Below, piece by piece: positions 13,669 through 25,254 of a stretch of DNA of 64,000 nt (position 1 is its first letter; each line of letters begins with the position of its first letter). Made by a program: the position numbers and the translations under genes. A model generated the notes under the pieces. That model had not been told where the DNA came from. It did not search any database and saw nothing but the letters and a program-made list of their open reading frames with translations. This stretch comes from Mangifera indica (lineage: Eukaryota > Streptophyta > Magnoliopsida > Sapindales > Anacardiaceae). The stretch is from the NCBI RefSeq assembly GCF_011075055.1, contig NC_058154.1, positions 6,864,620 to 6,928,619 of the forward strand, given 5' to 3'.

Positions 13669-14041
13669 TATTAGGTTTAGATCCACCCATGACGGGTCGA
13701 CCCAATCCGGTTTTTTTAACTGCCCAAAGGTAGTTATGGGGGGTTAATGGTTGACAATTCGACTTTTATTTAAAGTCCAAACTACCTCCCTAGAAAGGTA
13801 GAACGTTATTTTTTTTATAACAAACGTATTCTTCTCTACCCAACACGCAAAAACAAATGCACAGATATTGTCTCCCAAATGAAAATTAGTACATGGGCAA
13901 ATGGCGTCATGGAAATACACTAACGTCAACACCTCGTGCTATATTCGAAAAGGCTTCATCGAAAATTTAATCCGGATATTCAATTTTCTATTTATAGAAT
14001 TTCATATAATTTGATCCTGACATATTTGTTTAGTCCCAACA
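13669..14041 (+). repeat. 3' LTR of element F
   Basis: It begins TATTAG, ends CCAACA and is the partner of 6710-7070. At 373 bp it is 12 bp longer than the 5' copy, with many substitutions. The target duplication 'gtgga' follows directly. Confidence 0.92.
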
Positions 14042-14432
14042 GTGGAGTTTTTCTTTTAGAAATTTGCGTTGTAAAAACAATGCCACACTTGTCCAAACGC
14101 TGCCACATTTGTCCGCCACTTAACAATGCATCATTAATTTTCAAAACTCAGAAAGATAATTTAAAACAATGTGAGGCAAAATAAACATAAATTATGCCGA
14201 TTCAGAAAATTCAACATCCTCCACATTAAACATTAGAGGTTAATAAAATTAATGGAGTATGAAAATTTTCAGGAAGAATGTCTGATTTCGAACTTCTGTT
14301 ACACTTATGAAACCTTAATTTAAATTAAAAAAAAAAATCCCTCCACATGGGTTAATCATTTTGGATCCGTAAAAATGACTAGTCTCTAGGTTTTCATTAA
14401 AGCAATTTCAATTAAAAAAATTGCCCACAGAC

Positions 14433-15311
14433 TCATCTTAGCAGGCTATGAAGAGTTTGAACTTCTGTTCCAAGAATCAGCCACTTCCTGACTGCACCTG
14501 AAAAAAAAAACCACCTTAAATCGTCTCAATTTAGCAAACTTCTGGCAAAGCATTGACTTATAGTGTTATCTCTTGTGAAAAGACACATATTATTACTTCT
14601 CGCTCAGTCTAGGACTCCAGCGAATACTGCAAAATGTATCCAGAGTCCAGACCTGAAAGTCAACTTGCAGTACATAACTTAAATCGAAGTATACCTCATA
14701 AGTTGTCTAAGACTAGTTCCATATAGAAGATACCCTATAAGATGGCCACACCATGCTTGATCTTATCAGCTCTACTTGCATGTTATTCCCCATTTTCACA
14801 ACGAGAAATACTGAATATTGGGAATTCTTATCTGTTCAGTTGTTTACACATTTAAACAAATAATGGAACATCACGTGTGCTTGTGTGCTTCTGTCTGTCC
14901 ATCCATAGCTCCAAACAAACACCATATACAAGCACTATTTAATCATATTTCAACCAGAAAAATAAGAACCTTACGGGGTGATGCCGACCGTGATCTTGAT
15001 CGTGATCGTGACCTTGATCTTGCCCTGCAAGTTAAATTTCAACACTCAAATACAAATATTGGGCCTAACAGGGCATGAAACAACAAACAAAAATGAATTT
15101 CATTAGTTGACTGCAAACAGCTTACCTTGGTGATTTAACAGGAGATGCAGATCTAGATCCCCGCACTGATCAAAAAACAGATCGTTCTAATGATTTGCAG
15201 CAGAGCAGCAGAACTTTTAGGATGCAGAATAGCATGTTTATGGATTGTATTTAAAAAGAAACAAGAAAAAAGGTTAAAAATACAAAGAAACTCTACCTCG
15301 GATTTCTGCGA
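14433..15311 (-). pseudogene. 3' exons of a probable SR (Ser/Arg-rich) splicing-factor gene
   Basis: On the minus strand three small exons can be read with matching phases and GT-AG borders. They are 15126-15165 (40 nt; encodes RGSRSASPVKSP), 14975-15024 (50 nt; ARSRSRSRSRSRSASP) and about 14433-14498, which ends at a TGA. Donors at 15125 and 14974 read GTAAG, and acceptors read ATCAG, TGCAG and TTTCAG. A further upstream exon may end at 15298 before GTAGAG. Arg-Ser dipeptides of this kind form the RS domain of SR proteins, which bind pre-mRNA and recruit spliceosome components. The RRM exons that should lie upstream (higher coordinates) are missing: retrotransposon DNA starts at about 15312. 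It is probably a broken gene. The family call is inferred from the RS repeat and the small-exon layout. Confidence 0.5.
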
Positions 15312-15545
15312 ACATTTACCCCCTGAATTTTGAAAATTCTCTTTCCTCTTGAAACTTTAAAAAGTGACAATTTAACCCATTTTGGAAAACTCTTTCAAAA
15401 CCAATTTTGAGATATGAAATTTTAGTCCACAAAACTTCATAATTTCAAATGAATTGTTGAAATTTGATAAAAAATTGACTTAACTCAATAAGTTTGAAAA
15501 ACGATATTTTAACCCAAAATTTTGTAACCTATTTTTGGAAAACTT

Positions 15546-16703
15546 TGAAAAACTTGTAAATGGCAAATTAATCCTTGGGGGTGAATAGGATTATTAAAAA
15601 ATTAAATACAAAATTTATCAAACTTGATTTTCACTCAAGATTCCACAAACAAACAAATAAACAATCAACTCATAAAGTAAAAGATAGGAGTTTAGAAAAT
15701 GCTTAGGAATTTTAGAGTGGTTGAGAGTTTTTCATCTCAAGCCTCTTACGTCTACTTCTTCAAGCAACTGGTTTAAAGTTTCCACTCAAATCTCTTCCAG
15801 ATTACACTAGTTAACTCGAGATTTTGCCCTTTCACAGTATTGATACGAGATTTCGTCCCAATGTAATTTTAAAGAAGATTTACAAAAAAGGTATGACTCT
15901 AAGAGGTTGATTTTACTAATGTATACAATTATATATCTTTAAAAAGATATGAGTTTTAGTTTCCACAGAGAGATTGAGATGATAATTCTTGAATGCTTTG
16001 AGATTTTTTTTAACCCTTTTGACTTTAATCTAAATTGTTTATATAACCTTGAGAGTTGAAAAATCAGTTAGATTAATTTTACTAGGCGTTGACCTGTGAA
16101 AAAATGTTTTTTAATTAAAAAAACACGAGAGGACGAGCGTCCTCTTATTCAAGATGGGTGTCCTCTTACACATCCCTACTTTGGCAACTTTGGAATAGTT
16201 ATCCAATGGTCAAATTCTTGAAGCGTGCCACTATAGGAACGTGAATCCCTTTTTTTTAGGACGGGTCGTCCTACCTTGCTTTTTAAAATTCTAGAGAATA
16301 TCAATCATGCGAGGACAAGCATTGGACGGAAATAGGGATTGGCGTCCCAATGGGATGACTTTGTTTACTATCCCAATTCTACTTGATAATGTATTAGAGA
16401 GGGAATGGGCAATCCATGGTAGTCACCTAGTAAGGGACGAATGTCTTTATCGGAGGGACAAGCCCATTGTAATTTAGTGAACATTCCTAAGAGCTTCAAA
16501 CTCCTAATGTGGGCATGGGACTGGTAGAGGGATTGATATCTCATTGGGGGACGAGCATCTCGAACCTGAAAAACTACATGCTTGCATTTCACCCATACTT
16601 TGGTCATTGAAACTTTATTCCATGGACTTTGTTAGCACAATAATTATTAAATATCAATATTAAACTTAGTTTTAACATACTCAAAACACCTAAGGGTTCA
16701 ACA
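15546..16703 (-). repeat. 3' LTR of element B
   Basis: It matches 33029-34078 in order along most of its length: the 'gagtttagaaaatgct' block, the 'cctcttacgtctacttcttcaagcaact' block and the G-rich 'gggcgtcctctta' block. Several short stretches of GGACG(A/G)GCGTCC type give local inverted symmetry near 16130-16580. Confidence 0.8.
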
Positions 16704-17189
16704 ATCTCTCTCTTTTTGATTGACAACAAAACCTAAGTTTAAGCATTAAAAATCAATTTAGAAAGTTTATTCAACTTTAAACAACAACTTAAAACTCCCC
16801 CTCACTTTAGCAATATAAATCAATTTGGTTTAAGCACATATCATTTGAATTTGTTTAATCATTTTCAAAAACCAAACTCATTTAACTATTTTAAAATTCA
16901 ATGAGACAAATAAGTTATTTTTGTTTTAAAATGACAAATCTTAGTTTGTTTAAATCATTTGTATTTAGAAAATAACCAATCTCTCCCCTTTTTGTCATAA
17001 ATCAAAAAAATTTCAATAGAGTTTTCTTTGTTTTTCGGATATCCCAAAATAACAAATAAGATTAAAAAAAAACACTCATAATATCAAGCAACATCAACCA
17101 ACTTCGCAATATCATCCCACCCAGTCATTAACACATCATCAACAAATACTATCAACAAAAACTAACCAATTATCAACAAATATGAATCA
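16704..17189 (-). other. 3' internal region of element B
   Basis: This is noncoding DNA between the pol relic and the 3' LTR. It includes the PPT (16704-16715) and, at 16982-17000, a reverse complement of 'TTTATGACAAAAAGGGGAGA', a motif typical of SIRE-type elements. It ends where element C was inserted. Confidence 0.6.
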
Positions 17190-17554
17190 TATTGGATCCG
17201 GTCCACTCATGATGGGTTGACCCGATCCATTATGGCTACAAATACAATATTAACCTATGATATATGATAATTCCAATTTTGCCCTTGGCAGTTATTAAAG
17301 ATAACTGCCACTGTCCCTCTTTATTTAAACTGACGTAACTTCTATTAGGAGTTAGATTTCTTATGCTAAAACACAGTACTCTTTCTCTTATATTCTCTAG
17401 AAGAATTTTTACAGAAATAAGGAAGCAAATCGGCAAAGTGTGTTATGGATACTCCTAGGAGTGCATCGAATCACCAATCATCATCAATTGTCAGATTTAG
17501 TAAACCGAGTATGTTTTTCCTATGATCCTGGATTGGTATTAATTTTCGCTTACA
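17190..17554 (+). repeat. 5' LTR of element C
   Basis: It begins TATTGGATCCGGTCCA and ends TTACA, followed by a PBS TGGTATCAAAGC at 17556-17567. The first 45 bp match the LTRs of F and I, whereas the middle does not. Confidence 0.78.
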
Positions 17555-17904
17555 TTGGTATCAAAGCCATATTATATCTGTGCAATTGTGATGCTGGTGA
17601 TATAAACATGATTAGGAAGCATGTTTTGAAATTTACGTGAACAATAAATTTTTTAAAATAATGCATATGGACATTTTTGCTTATTGATGAATTCATTGCA
17701 ATTTTTTGAAATTGATCCCTAGAATCATGTTAGGATGAATTCTGGATATGAGATGTATGTTTAATTATAAAAAATTGCACTGAAATTGCATGAAAGTGGA
17801 CAAAATTCAGTGGCCTATTTTCACCCAAAACCGTGACTTTCTTGCATTTAATTTGCCAAAATCCGGTGAGGCTGAAAACGTGATGCCCCGATACCAGAAC
17901 CCTT

Positions 17905-18663
17905 CATCCTAAAAAGTCTGGTAGTGGTTTTCTTAAAACCCTTTCTTTGTACTTTTGGTCCACCAAATCCCATCTGTGAACCTCTCCACCAAGGCTTTTG
18001 AGCTTGCCTCTTTTTGCCTCACGTGGCAAAGGTAGCTAGCAACTCAACTGGTGTTTTACCTTTCTTCTCATTATTGTAAAAATCTTGAATATCATTAAGA
18101 AGATCAGGGAGAGTGCGCTCAATCCTATTGAGATTATAATTTGTAATAAATGGCTTAAAAGTTAGAAGGAGTGAATGGAAAATCAAACTCACCCGAACAT
18201 TATACAGCAAATTTGTGCCCATAATTTGGAACTCCCCAGTCTTGTTAATCATTTTAATAACATGATCATCTGGGGAAATACCCTCCTTAAGTCGTATGCT
18301 GAATAGTGAAGTCATCAAATTATATTCCTTTTCTCGAGCATTTTTACTATATAATTGTCTTAAAGTAGTGATAATTTCATACGCACTCTTCATGTTCTCA
18401 AATCGAGTTTGAATTTCAGAGTTCATTGATGCCAACATATAACTGCGAACTCGTAAGTCAGCATCTACCCATTCAGCATAAGCCCTTTGCTCTGCCTCAG
18501 GGGCATTAGGGTCCACTGTTGTTGGTAAAGGTGCCTCCAAGACATAAGCTGACTTTTCAAAATTGAGAACCATGGTCAGATTTCTCATCCAATCCTTAAA
18601 ATTAGGACCAATAAGCACATGCGAGTCTATCAATTTTAGGAGTATATTGTTTGCCATTGACAT
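17905..18663 (-). pseudogene. gag of element D1 (Ty1/copia, UBN2-type)
   Basis: A 214-codon frame from ATG 18663 to a TGA at 18019 encodes a copia capsid-like protein. It has 'LLKLIDSHVLIGPNFKDWMRN' near the N-terminus, then 'VLNFEKSAYVLEAP', a Trp-containing 'AEWVDADLRVRSYMLASM' helix and 'YNLNRIERTLPDLLNDI' near the end. The same frame continues after the TGA with basic residues (GKKRQAQK...) to about 17905, so the stop is probably secondary. This is the longest intact frame in the window. The zinc knuckle and pol are lost with the truncation. Confidence 0.75.
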
Positions 18664-20757
18664 TTTGAGATTCTAGATCACAAGAGAGAATGCTGCGAGA
18701 AATAACAAATTCATTAGAAATTACCAATAAACCTAATCTTATTAGCTCCCACTATTTTATTCAAATCTTATACTTCCCCGGTTGAAGATTCGAAAAGTTC
18801 ATTGGATCACTTTCTAGTGGGGAATCAAATTCTTATCAAACTTGACAAACCACACATAATAGATCTAAGTCTGTCAAGCTCAATAACTAGGAATCGATTT
18901 CCTTTTACATTCTAAATGCAAGCTATGATTCATGTGAGCCTCTAGCTTTGAGCACTGCACATAATAGATCTAAGCACTCTAAACTAGTCAAATTCAACCC
19001 ATCGTGCTTTCCAGATATAATACCCCATCACTTTCGTACATAATAGAATCTAGGGAATGACAGAAATAATACTCTAGACACCAATCGACTAATTTTACGT
19101 CATATGACATAGTATCCATCACATAATAGAAATCTAGGATTTCTAGTCTTATGACGTAACCCTAATCAACCTACAATGGAAGGCTTGAATTTGATATTGA
19201 AAATTTAGGGAAGATTTTATTATTATTATTAATAAGAGTTATTTTATATCTTGGGTAGTCTAGTATGTATCTTTGGATACGTATTTGTCACCCAAGACAT
19301 GTTACTAAACCGTATTCTTACAATTTATGTCATTGAAAACTTTTCTAATATCCTAAATGGTATTGTAAGAATATTTCATGCCTAAAAGTTTTAGTTCTCT
19401 AAAACACAAAACTATGTGTTAATATGTCATAACTAAATTACATGATAACATAAAACATAAAACATAAAACTTAGGCATGCTATTGAACACATATCAACTA
19501 TATTATTCAATAATCAAAAGAAATCATATTTTCATACAACTTAGCATATCACATATCTAAAATGTACATTAGGTTGATCTTGCATATAAGACATCCAATA
19601 TCTTATAATTTAATCCTAGATTAGCAAACTTGAGTTTTTTATTTATGTATCTAAGACAACAAACACATCTAATATGTTAAGTCTATTTCAATCTAGCATA
19701 CATAAAATTAAGCATTTAAAAGCATGATGTTTACCATGTCACAATGTCTCATATATATAGCATACACATGTCACACATTAATACTATCATATATATCTTT
19801 AATGACATGACATTTTGGGCATCATATTAATATTTGTAATTTGGTAAACTTAACAAATAATTTACCATATTCATGCTTTTTATTCAAGTTTGCTAAAATA
19901 CAAACACATCCAATGTTTGGTGTCTACAAGATCAAACCATAACAAGTAAACAAAGTAATTTAAACCAAAATTCTATATTGCATTTTTCTTGAAGCCAACC
20001 ATGAAACCCTAACTCTTGATGTTTCCAAAACACATACCAAGTTCACCAAAATCTCACTAACCATGTTTCAATTCATACTTAAACATGAATAGATTTTAGA
20101 ATGACAAGTTGTAAAATAAATACATAACACATGCCTAACATGAGCCAAATTCACAAGTGTCATGCATTTCACCAAATCATGACATATATGAATCATTCAT
20201 CACTCAAACATAATCCATCTCACCATATAATAATTATTCAAGCATGAATATGGTTACTCATAAAGTAATTTATCCAATCCAAGCTATTAAGAATTCAATT
20301 CTCAATCAAACCAAGTCAAGCACTAGTTTAAGGAATTAATAACAATTCAATCAACATTGAATGTTATTTCCATCAACCAAACACATGGAAATCATGTCAA
20401 CTTGTTCATGCCCTTCACCAAGTCTCACAAACTAAGTTTCTTAAAAAACACATTCCCATGTAAAGTCAAGATTAAAATTCATGTGGATATCATGACAGTC
20501 ATGATTAAACCATTAATTTAAAAATCACCCAAATTTCTAAAATTAGGGTTTTTTTTTTTTAATTATGTCAAAAGTTATCCAACACAATTTCAACAATTTA
20601 AATCTTCCCCAATGCTATTAAGACATTCCTAATAACATATGTACACTTGGTTTGAACCAATCACACATAACAAAAATTATATCTTAGGTTTTGATCATTA
20701 ACACTTCCAAACACCTAAAATTATGGCATGTTCTTGTCATTCAAGGATCAAACTCTT
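18664..20757 (-). other. Long noncoding leader of element D1
   Basis: This is 2.1 kb of AT-rich DNA between PBS and gag without a coding frame. It is closely matched by 35757-37870 in D2. A short ATT repeat lies near 19208-19235. Confidence 0.7.
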
Positions 20758-20769
20758 GCTCTGATACCA
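20758..20769 (-). promoter_or_regulatory. Primer-binding site of element D1
   Basis: On the minus strand this reads TGGTATCAGAGC (initiator-Met tRNA), two bases after the LTR end. Confidence 0.9.
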
Positions 20770-20771
20770 TT

Positions 20772-22268
20772 TGAAGGATTTTGGCAAGAAAATTAAAATT
20801 TTTAATTTATGTTCACATCATATGTAACAATAGTAATATAAAATTTACATGTTGTTTCAAGAAATAAAACATAGAAACATGTAAACTACCTTGTACCTTA
20901 TAATTTGATTTGAAGTTTGGAAGCTTGAATCACTAAAATAAGTGATCTCTTGACTTGCACCCTTCAAGGAAGAAAAATGGAAGAAAAGAGAAGCTATTTC
21001 CGGCAAAAGAAGAAGAAGAAAAGAAAATGTATATTTTTCTTCATTTTTGCCTCACATTTATTACATTAAAACTTGATGTTTATCAAGTTACAACATGTGC
21101 TTAATTCTCATTGGTTCATAATTAAGAGAAATTGGAATTTGACACATGTTAATTAATTTGTGTCCAAAATTATTCATTTTAACCTTCTAAACAATTTAAA
21201 AGGTGTAAAATGATAATTTTGCCCCTTTTTCAAATTTTATTCGAAAAGCACAATTTTTATCCTCGGAAAGTGCTAGCCAACCATGGATAAATATTTTCAG
21301 CTTTATAACACCATTTTCTTCCTTGAAATATAGGTGTGACCTTCAATGTTCATAGTGACGTAGCCGTGGGCCCCATATCGGATGATACGTTTCATTATAT
21401 CACTATATAACCTAAAACTGTCATTAACCGATATACTTCATTTTCCGCTACAAAACGAAGCTCCCACTAATCATATGGTATCATCTAGCAATGTCCCATG
21501 ACCCCTACATCACAATGAAATACAAGCTTCACACAATGTCAAATGAACCTTTCTTACTCACACTTACCATGTAGTCCAATCCCTCCGTCATTACATCTCG
21601 ATTAAACTTGGATTCATGGAATGTCAAAATCCAATATTTAATCTTTTCGAATATCAAGTAATACATCATAATGTGCCACATCGAAACTCTCTTCATGTGG
21701 TCTTTTATCTACACTGGCCAGTGTATTAGATTTTCATGTTTCTCGATATTCGTATGGAAACTCGGGAGTAGTCGAGTTGATAGATCCCTGTATGATCATC
21801 ACGTGTCCTTTCACTCAAGCAACATATGATCAAAGCGGCTTCTAAACGAGACATGATTAGCCTCGTGGTATACACCGTATGAACCATACGTTTTGAAACG
21901 AAGCATAACTATGATATCTCAAGTCAAAAGATCTATACACTAGTATGATTTACGATGTATCATTGACTACATATTAATGCCTATGTGATCATCATTCAGT
22001 GGTCACGTTCGATAAACAATATAATATAATAACCTTTGATCAGTTCTCTAACTATCAAATGGTTCCATTGTTTACCCATGTGTATATCCACCATGTCTAA
22101 TGTCATCCATTGATATACTGTGGTGATATAGCACACACCCACTATGCAATACTATTGCCCAAACAGATTGCCTATGCAGGGAACGATTTAATGACATTTA
22201 TTAAAACTCATCGGGACCTTTCACATGTCGTATGCATATAGTTAATATGGATGTAATATACAACTACA

Positions 22269-22323
<55 letters not shown>

Positions 22324-22439
22324 TGACATTGAAAACATGTGAAGTATGACAAAACTTCTCTTTTATTAATAATGTATATGCAAGATATATAACCCTTAAA
22401 ACCAATTAAAGCGATTAGTTTTTAGGGCATATTCTAACA
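20772..22439 (-). repeat. 5' LTR of element D1 (1.67 kb)
   Basis: On the minus strand it starts TGTTAGAATATGCCC and ends CCTTCA, so it has the TG...CA form. It matches 37885-39498 over its whole length, apart from the dinucleotide expansion at 22273-22322. Confidence 0.85.
22273..22322. repeat. (TA)n microsatellite, about 24 units
   Basis: This is an uninterrupted TA run inside the D1 LTR. The matching place in D2 (39365-39385) has only a few TA steps, so it expanded after the two copies separated. Confidence 0.95.
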
Positions 22440-22760
22440 TGTGTCACAACCTTCAAAAACCCTATGTTATTGTTGTCATTGGGTGGCTGAAAGATGACCA
22501 ATTTTGCCTTTAAAATATCAGGGTTCATGCTGCATCGCAGGTCACAATTGGATTGGAAAAACCTGATTGTCCAACCCGACTGGTCAACAGGTTGGTCAAA
22601 ACCCGTTGGTTAATAGGTCAACCTATTTAGTCAACAGGTCGACCAACCCAAGTGTTGACCCATAGGTAACCCGATCAACGATCAAACAGGTGACCAGTTA
22701 ATGGTCAAAGTTTAACCAGCATGTGAAGGCATGTGAAGACCTATTTTTGGATCGTGGAAG
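22440..22760 (+). repeat. Leader of C: GTCAA/TTGAC cluster
   Basis: Between about 22580 and 22720 there are at least six TTGAC(C/T) words counting both strands (ggtcaac, ggtcaaa, agtcaac, gttgacc), followed by 'catgtgaaggcatgtgaag' repeats. The block is shared with F, G and I. Confidence 0.6.
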
Positions 22761-23065
22761 CGTGTAAGCCAGTGTTTTAGTGAATGGGAGTGCATGCATG
22801 CTTCCATTTATGTCTGGCAGCTTATATTAACTTAGATTATATTCTGTGTGATCTATTTATGCATGAATTGAACACTTATAAGTGTTATTTTGACCATAGT
22901 TTTGCATTAGACAATGCTAAACATGTGATAATTTGTTGTTTATATTGTTATGCATGTATAATTTATCATTGTCCATTTGTTGGTCATATATAAGGTGAAC
23001 ATGTTGACTAAAGATTACTATCTGAACTATAAGATGAATCCGAAGCATAACTTCTTCGCTCACAT

Positions 23066-23527
23066 TTGGACCATGACTGGAAGAATATTAGATTGAAAAA
23101 TGCGGGCATATACCTAACTCATAATGAAAGGATTTATGGACTATTGATGTTATTGTCTGATCATTGGACCAATATAATCACCAATATTATTCGGGATGAC
23201 AATAAGGTATTGAACTATTGGGATTGTTTGTATGAGTTACAAAAGGCAGAAGAGCGGAATATTTTTATGAATATAAGAAAATCAATAGCTCTTTCTATTT
23301 TCCCAAATCAGCAGAGTGTAAAGCATATTGGCTATCACAAACAATGTAGAAACTTTTTTTTGGATAAAGTTACTCCAAGGATTGTTGAAAAAACAGAAGA
23401 GGTTTATTGTCCTCGGGATTGGTATCGAGTGGAAGAACGACTGATTGTTAAGATACCATGCTTTAATAATTATAAACCTCAGATCAAGGATAGTTCAAAT
23501 TCTAGTTCTAGTCAAGAATGGGTCTAG
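23066..23527 (+). CDS. Leader ORF of element C, gag-like, 153 codons
   Basis: This is an uninterrupted frame between PBS and gag of element C. Residues 9-30 (LKNAGIYLTHNERIYGLL) and 'LSDHWTNI' resemble the copia gag segment LKxAG-x-LTxE-x-SLPDxW that also occurs in the proper gag of C (24330-24435). The residues just before the ATG continue the similarity in another frame ('HNFFAHIWTM'), implying a frameshift. The rest is Lys/Glu-rich with a Ser-rich C-terminus and no zinc knuckle. The leader of F has no counterpart. It may be a captured gag fragment from another copia family. I see no evidence that it is expressed. Confidence 0.4.
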   Translation: MDHDWKNIRLKNAGIYLTHNERIYGLLMLLSDHWTNIITNIIRDDNKVLNYWDCLYELQKAEERNIFMNIRKSIALSIFPNQQSVKHIGYHKQCRNFFLDKVTPRIVEKTEEVYCPRDWYRVEERLIVKIPCFNNYKPQIKDSSNSSSSQEWV

Positions 23528-23912
23528 TCATTGAAATATTTGAATTTCATGTCCATATTTATTTTCATACGTATTTGGTAATTTATTAATATATTACGGT
23601 ATTGAACCTCTTTAAATTATGGATATGTTGAACTCCATGTTGATATAATATAATACATATTATGATTATTTGTGAGAATTCTATGACTGGTAGAATTTAA
23701 TTATTCTCATCTAGAATATACATTGACGCAATCAGATTAATTGTTAAAATGTGGAATGTTTGTGTCATAGACGATGATTAGGAATATAGTGAACTTTTGA
23801 ATCTATGCCTTATGTGAAATATTTTAATTTTTAATGCACAATTGCGACAATAAAATGTGTATATATCTTATTGTGGGTGTTGTGTTGTGTATCTTTGTAG
23901 TTATATATAGAA

Positions 23913-24937
23913 ATGGCTTTAAAAAACATAATTGCCGATTTGAATAAGGGAGAAAGATTGAATGGGGAAAATTATAAAATATGGAGAATGAGAATGCACT
24001 ATATCCTAAATGAAAAGGATGCCTTAGAAGTTGTTAATCAGGTCATAGAAGAGCCCCAACTGGCTAAGGGATAAAATCCTAACAATGCCCAACATAAGCG
24101 TGATATGGATGTTTATAATGCTTGGAAAAAGAAAGATTTGATTGCCAGAGGTATACTCATCAGCTCAACAAATGATGATATTGCTTATCAGTATGAGCAA
24201 TTTGAAACTGCAAATGCTATGTGGATGGTATTGAAAGAAACGTTTAAAGGAACCACCGTCTCTAAGCTAAGATAGTTGACCATCAAATTCGATACATATA
24301 AGAAAGTTCCCAGTAAGTTGATGAAGCAACATCTGAGGGAAATGTCAAACATGATAACTGAGCTGAAGAAAGCTGGGTATGAACTGACTAATGAACAGTA
24401 AGTGCAAGTTGTTATACGATCTTTGCCCGATAGTTAGGAGCACATGAAAGTGAATATGACCCATAGTGACAATATCAGGACTTTTGATGACATTGCTCAC
24501 CGTCTTGAGCTAGAAGCTGAGTGTTTAAAGGTTGTTGGACCAAATGCTCATGCATATGTTGCTGAGTCCAGTTTGAAGAAGTTTTCTAGTTATAAAAGAA
24601 AATGGCAAAAATCCAGAAAAGGGAAAAAGATCGTCCAAGGACTTATGAACAAAAACAAAGGTTCAAGCGCAAAAGAGGCAAATGCTCTGGGAAAATAGAT
24701 AAGTCAAAACTGACCTATTATAATTATGATAACAAAGGTCATTTCGCCCGTGAATGCACGAAGCTGAAAAAGGTATTACCTTATCTTGTCTCAAATTGTG
24801 AGATTTATATTTCCAGTACCATTTTCTTAACTAAATCTCATCTTATGTGGACTATAAACTCAGGAGCCACAAACCATGTAGCTCGTGATAGAGATGTTTT
24901 CGTAGAATTTCATCGAATACTAAGAGAAACACAGTAG
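23913..24937 (+). pseudogene. gag and protease of element C
   Basis: ATG 23913 begins MALKNIIADLNKGERLNGENYKIW, a typical copia gag start. Stops interrupt the frame at about 24074, 24274, 24400 and 24436, and a frameshift lies near 24600-24700. The zinc knuckle at 24713-24760 reads YYNYDNKGHFAREC: the first two cysteines of CX2CX4HX4C are tyrosines. The protease motif at 24846-24880 reads WTINSGATNH, so the catalytic Asp of DSGAT is Asn. Gag would form the particle and protease would cut the polyprotein. Both are dead here. Confidence 0.85.
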
Positions 24938-25254
24938 ACATATGTAGGTAATAATACCAAAGTTGAAGTAAAAGGAATGGGCATATGAAAATTAGTTTTG
25001 CGTGGTGGTCAAACCTTGTACCTACACGATGTTTTATATGCTCCAAAAATTTGATGAAATTTGATCTTTGTAATGGTTCTATTGAAACTAGGATATTGTT
25101 TTATTTTCTCTGAAAACTTGGTTAAACTTTATTATGATGATGTGTTTTATGGATGTAGATTTCTGTCTAAAGGTTTTATGGTGTTGAACACCTTGTATTG
25201 TATTAATGATAATTCTATTAATTTTTCGTTATTTGTAACCCTTAATAGTCTAGA

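Larger units (their letters stand above)
6710..14041 (+). mobile_element. Element F: full-length degenerate Ty1/copia retrotransposon
   Basis: The element runs from the 5' LTR (6710-7070) to the 3' LTR (13669-14041). A PBS follows the first LTR and a PPT precedes the second. The flanking pentamers at 6705-6709 and 14042-14046 are both 'gtgga', a perfect 5-bp target-site duplication, so the borders are firm. The total of 7.33 kb includes a 1.6-kb leader, a gag-pol relic and about 1.1 kb between pol and the 3' LTR. The two LTRs differ at many positions, which indicates an old insertion. The same family recurs as G (39.5-41.3 kb, minus) and I (61.82 kb onward, plus). C is a more distant relative. 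Confidence 0.93.
17905..22439 (-). mobile_element. Element D1: copia element with long LTR, truncated after gag
   Basis: It reads on the minus strand: 5' LTR (20772-22439), PBS (20758-20769), a 2.1-kb leader, and gag from 18663 downward. The sequence after gag is missing, and element C resumes at about 17900 (the left border is approximate). C's leader is contiguous across the insertion when compared with F: 'gataccagaa' before and 'aaccttcaaaaaccctatg' after. Confidence 0.75.

Noticed and set aside
14818..15078. Plus-strand frame with 'DADRDLDRDRDLDLAL'.
   Set aside because: It is antisense to the RS-repeat exon of the minus-strand SR fragment. The minus strand has proper splice sites and RS coding.
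22208..22405. Open frame with a long Tyr-Ile repeat.
   Set aside because: It is the translation of the (TA)n microsatellite inside the D1 LTR.
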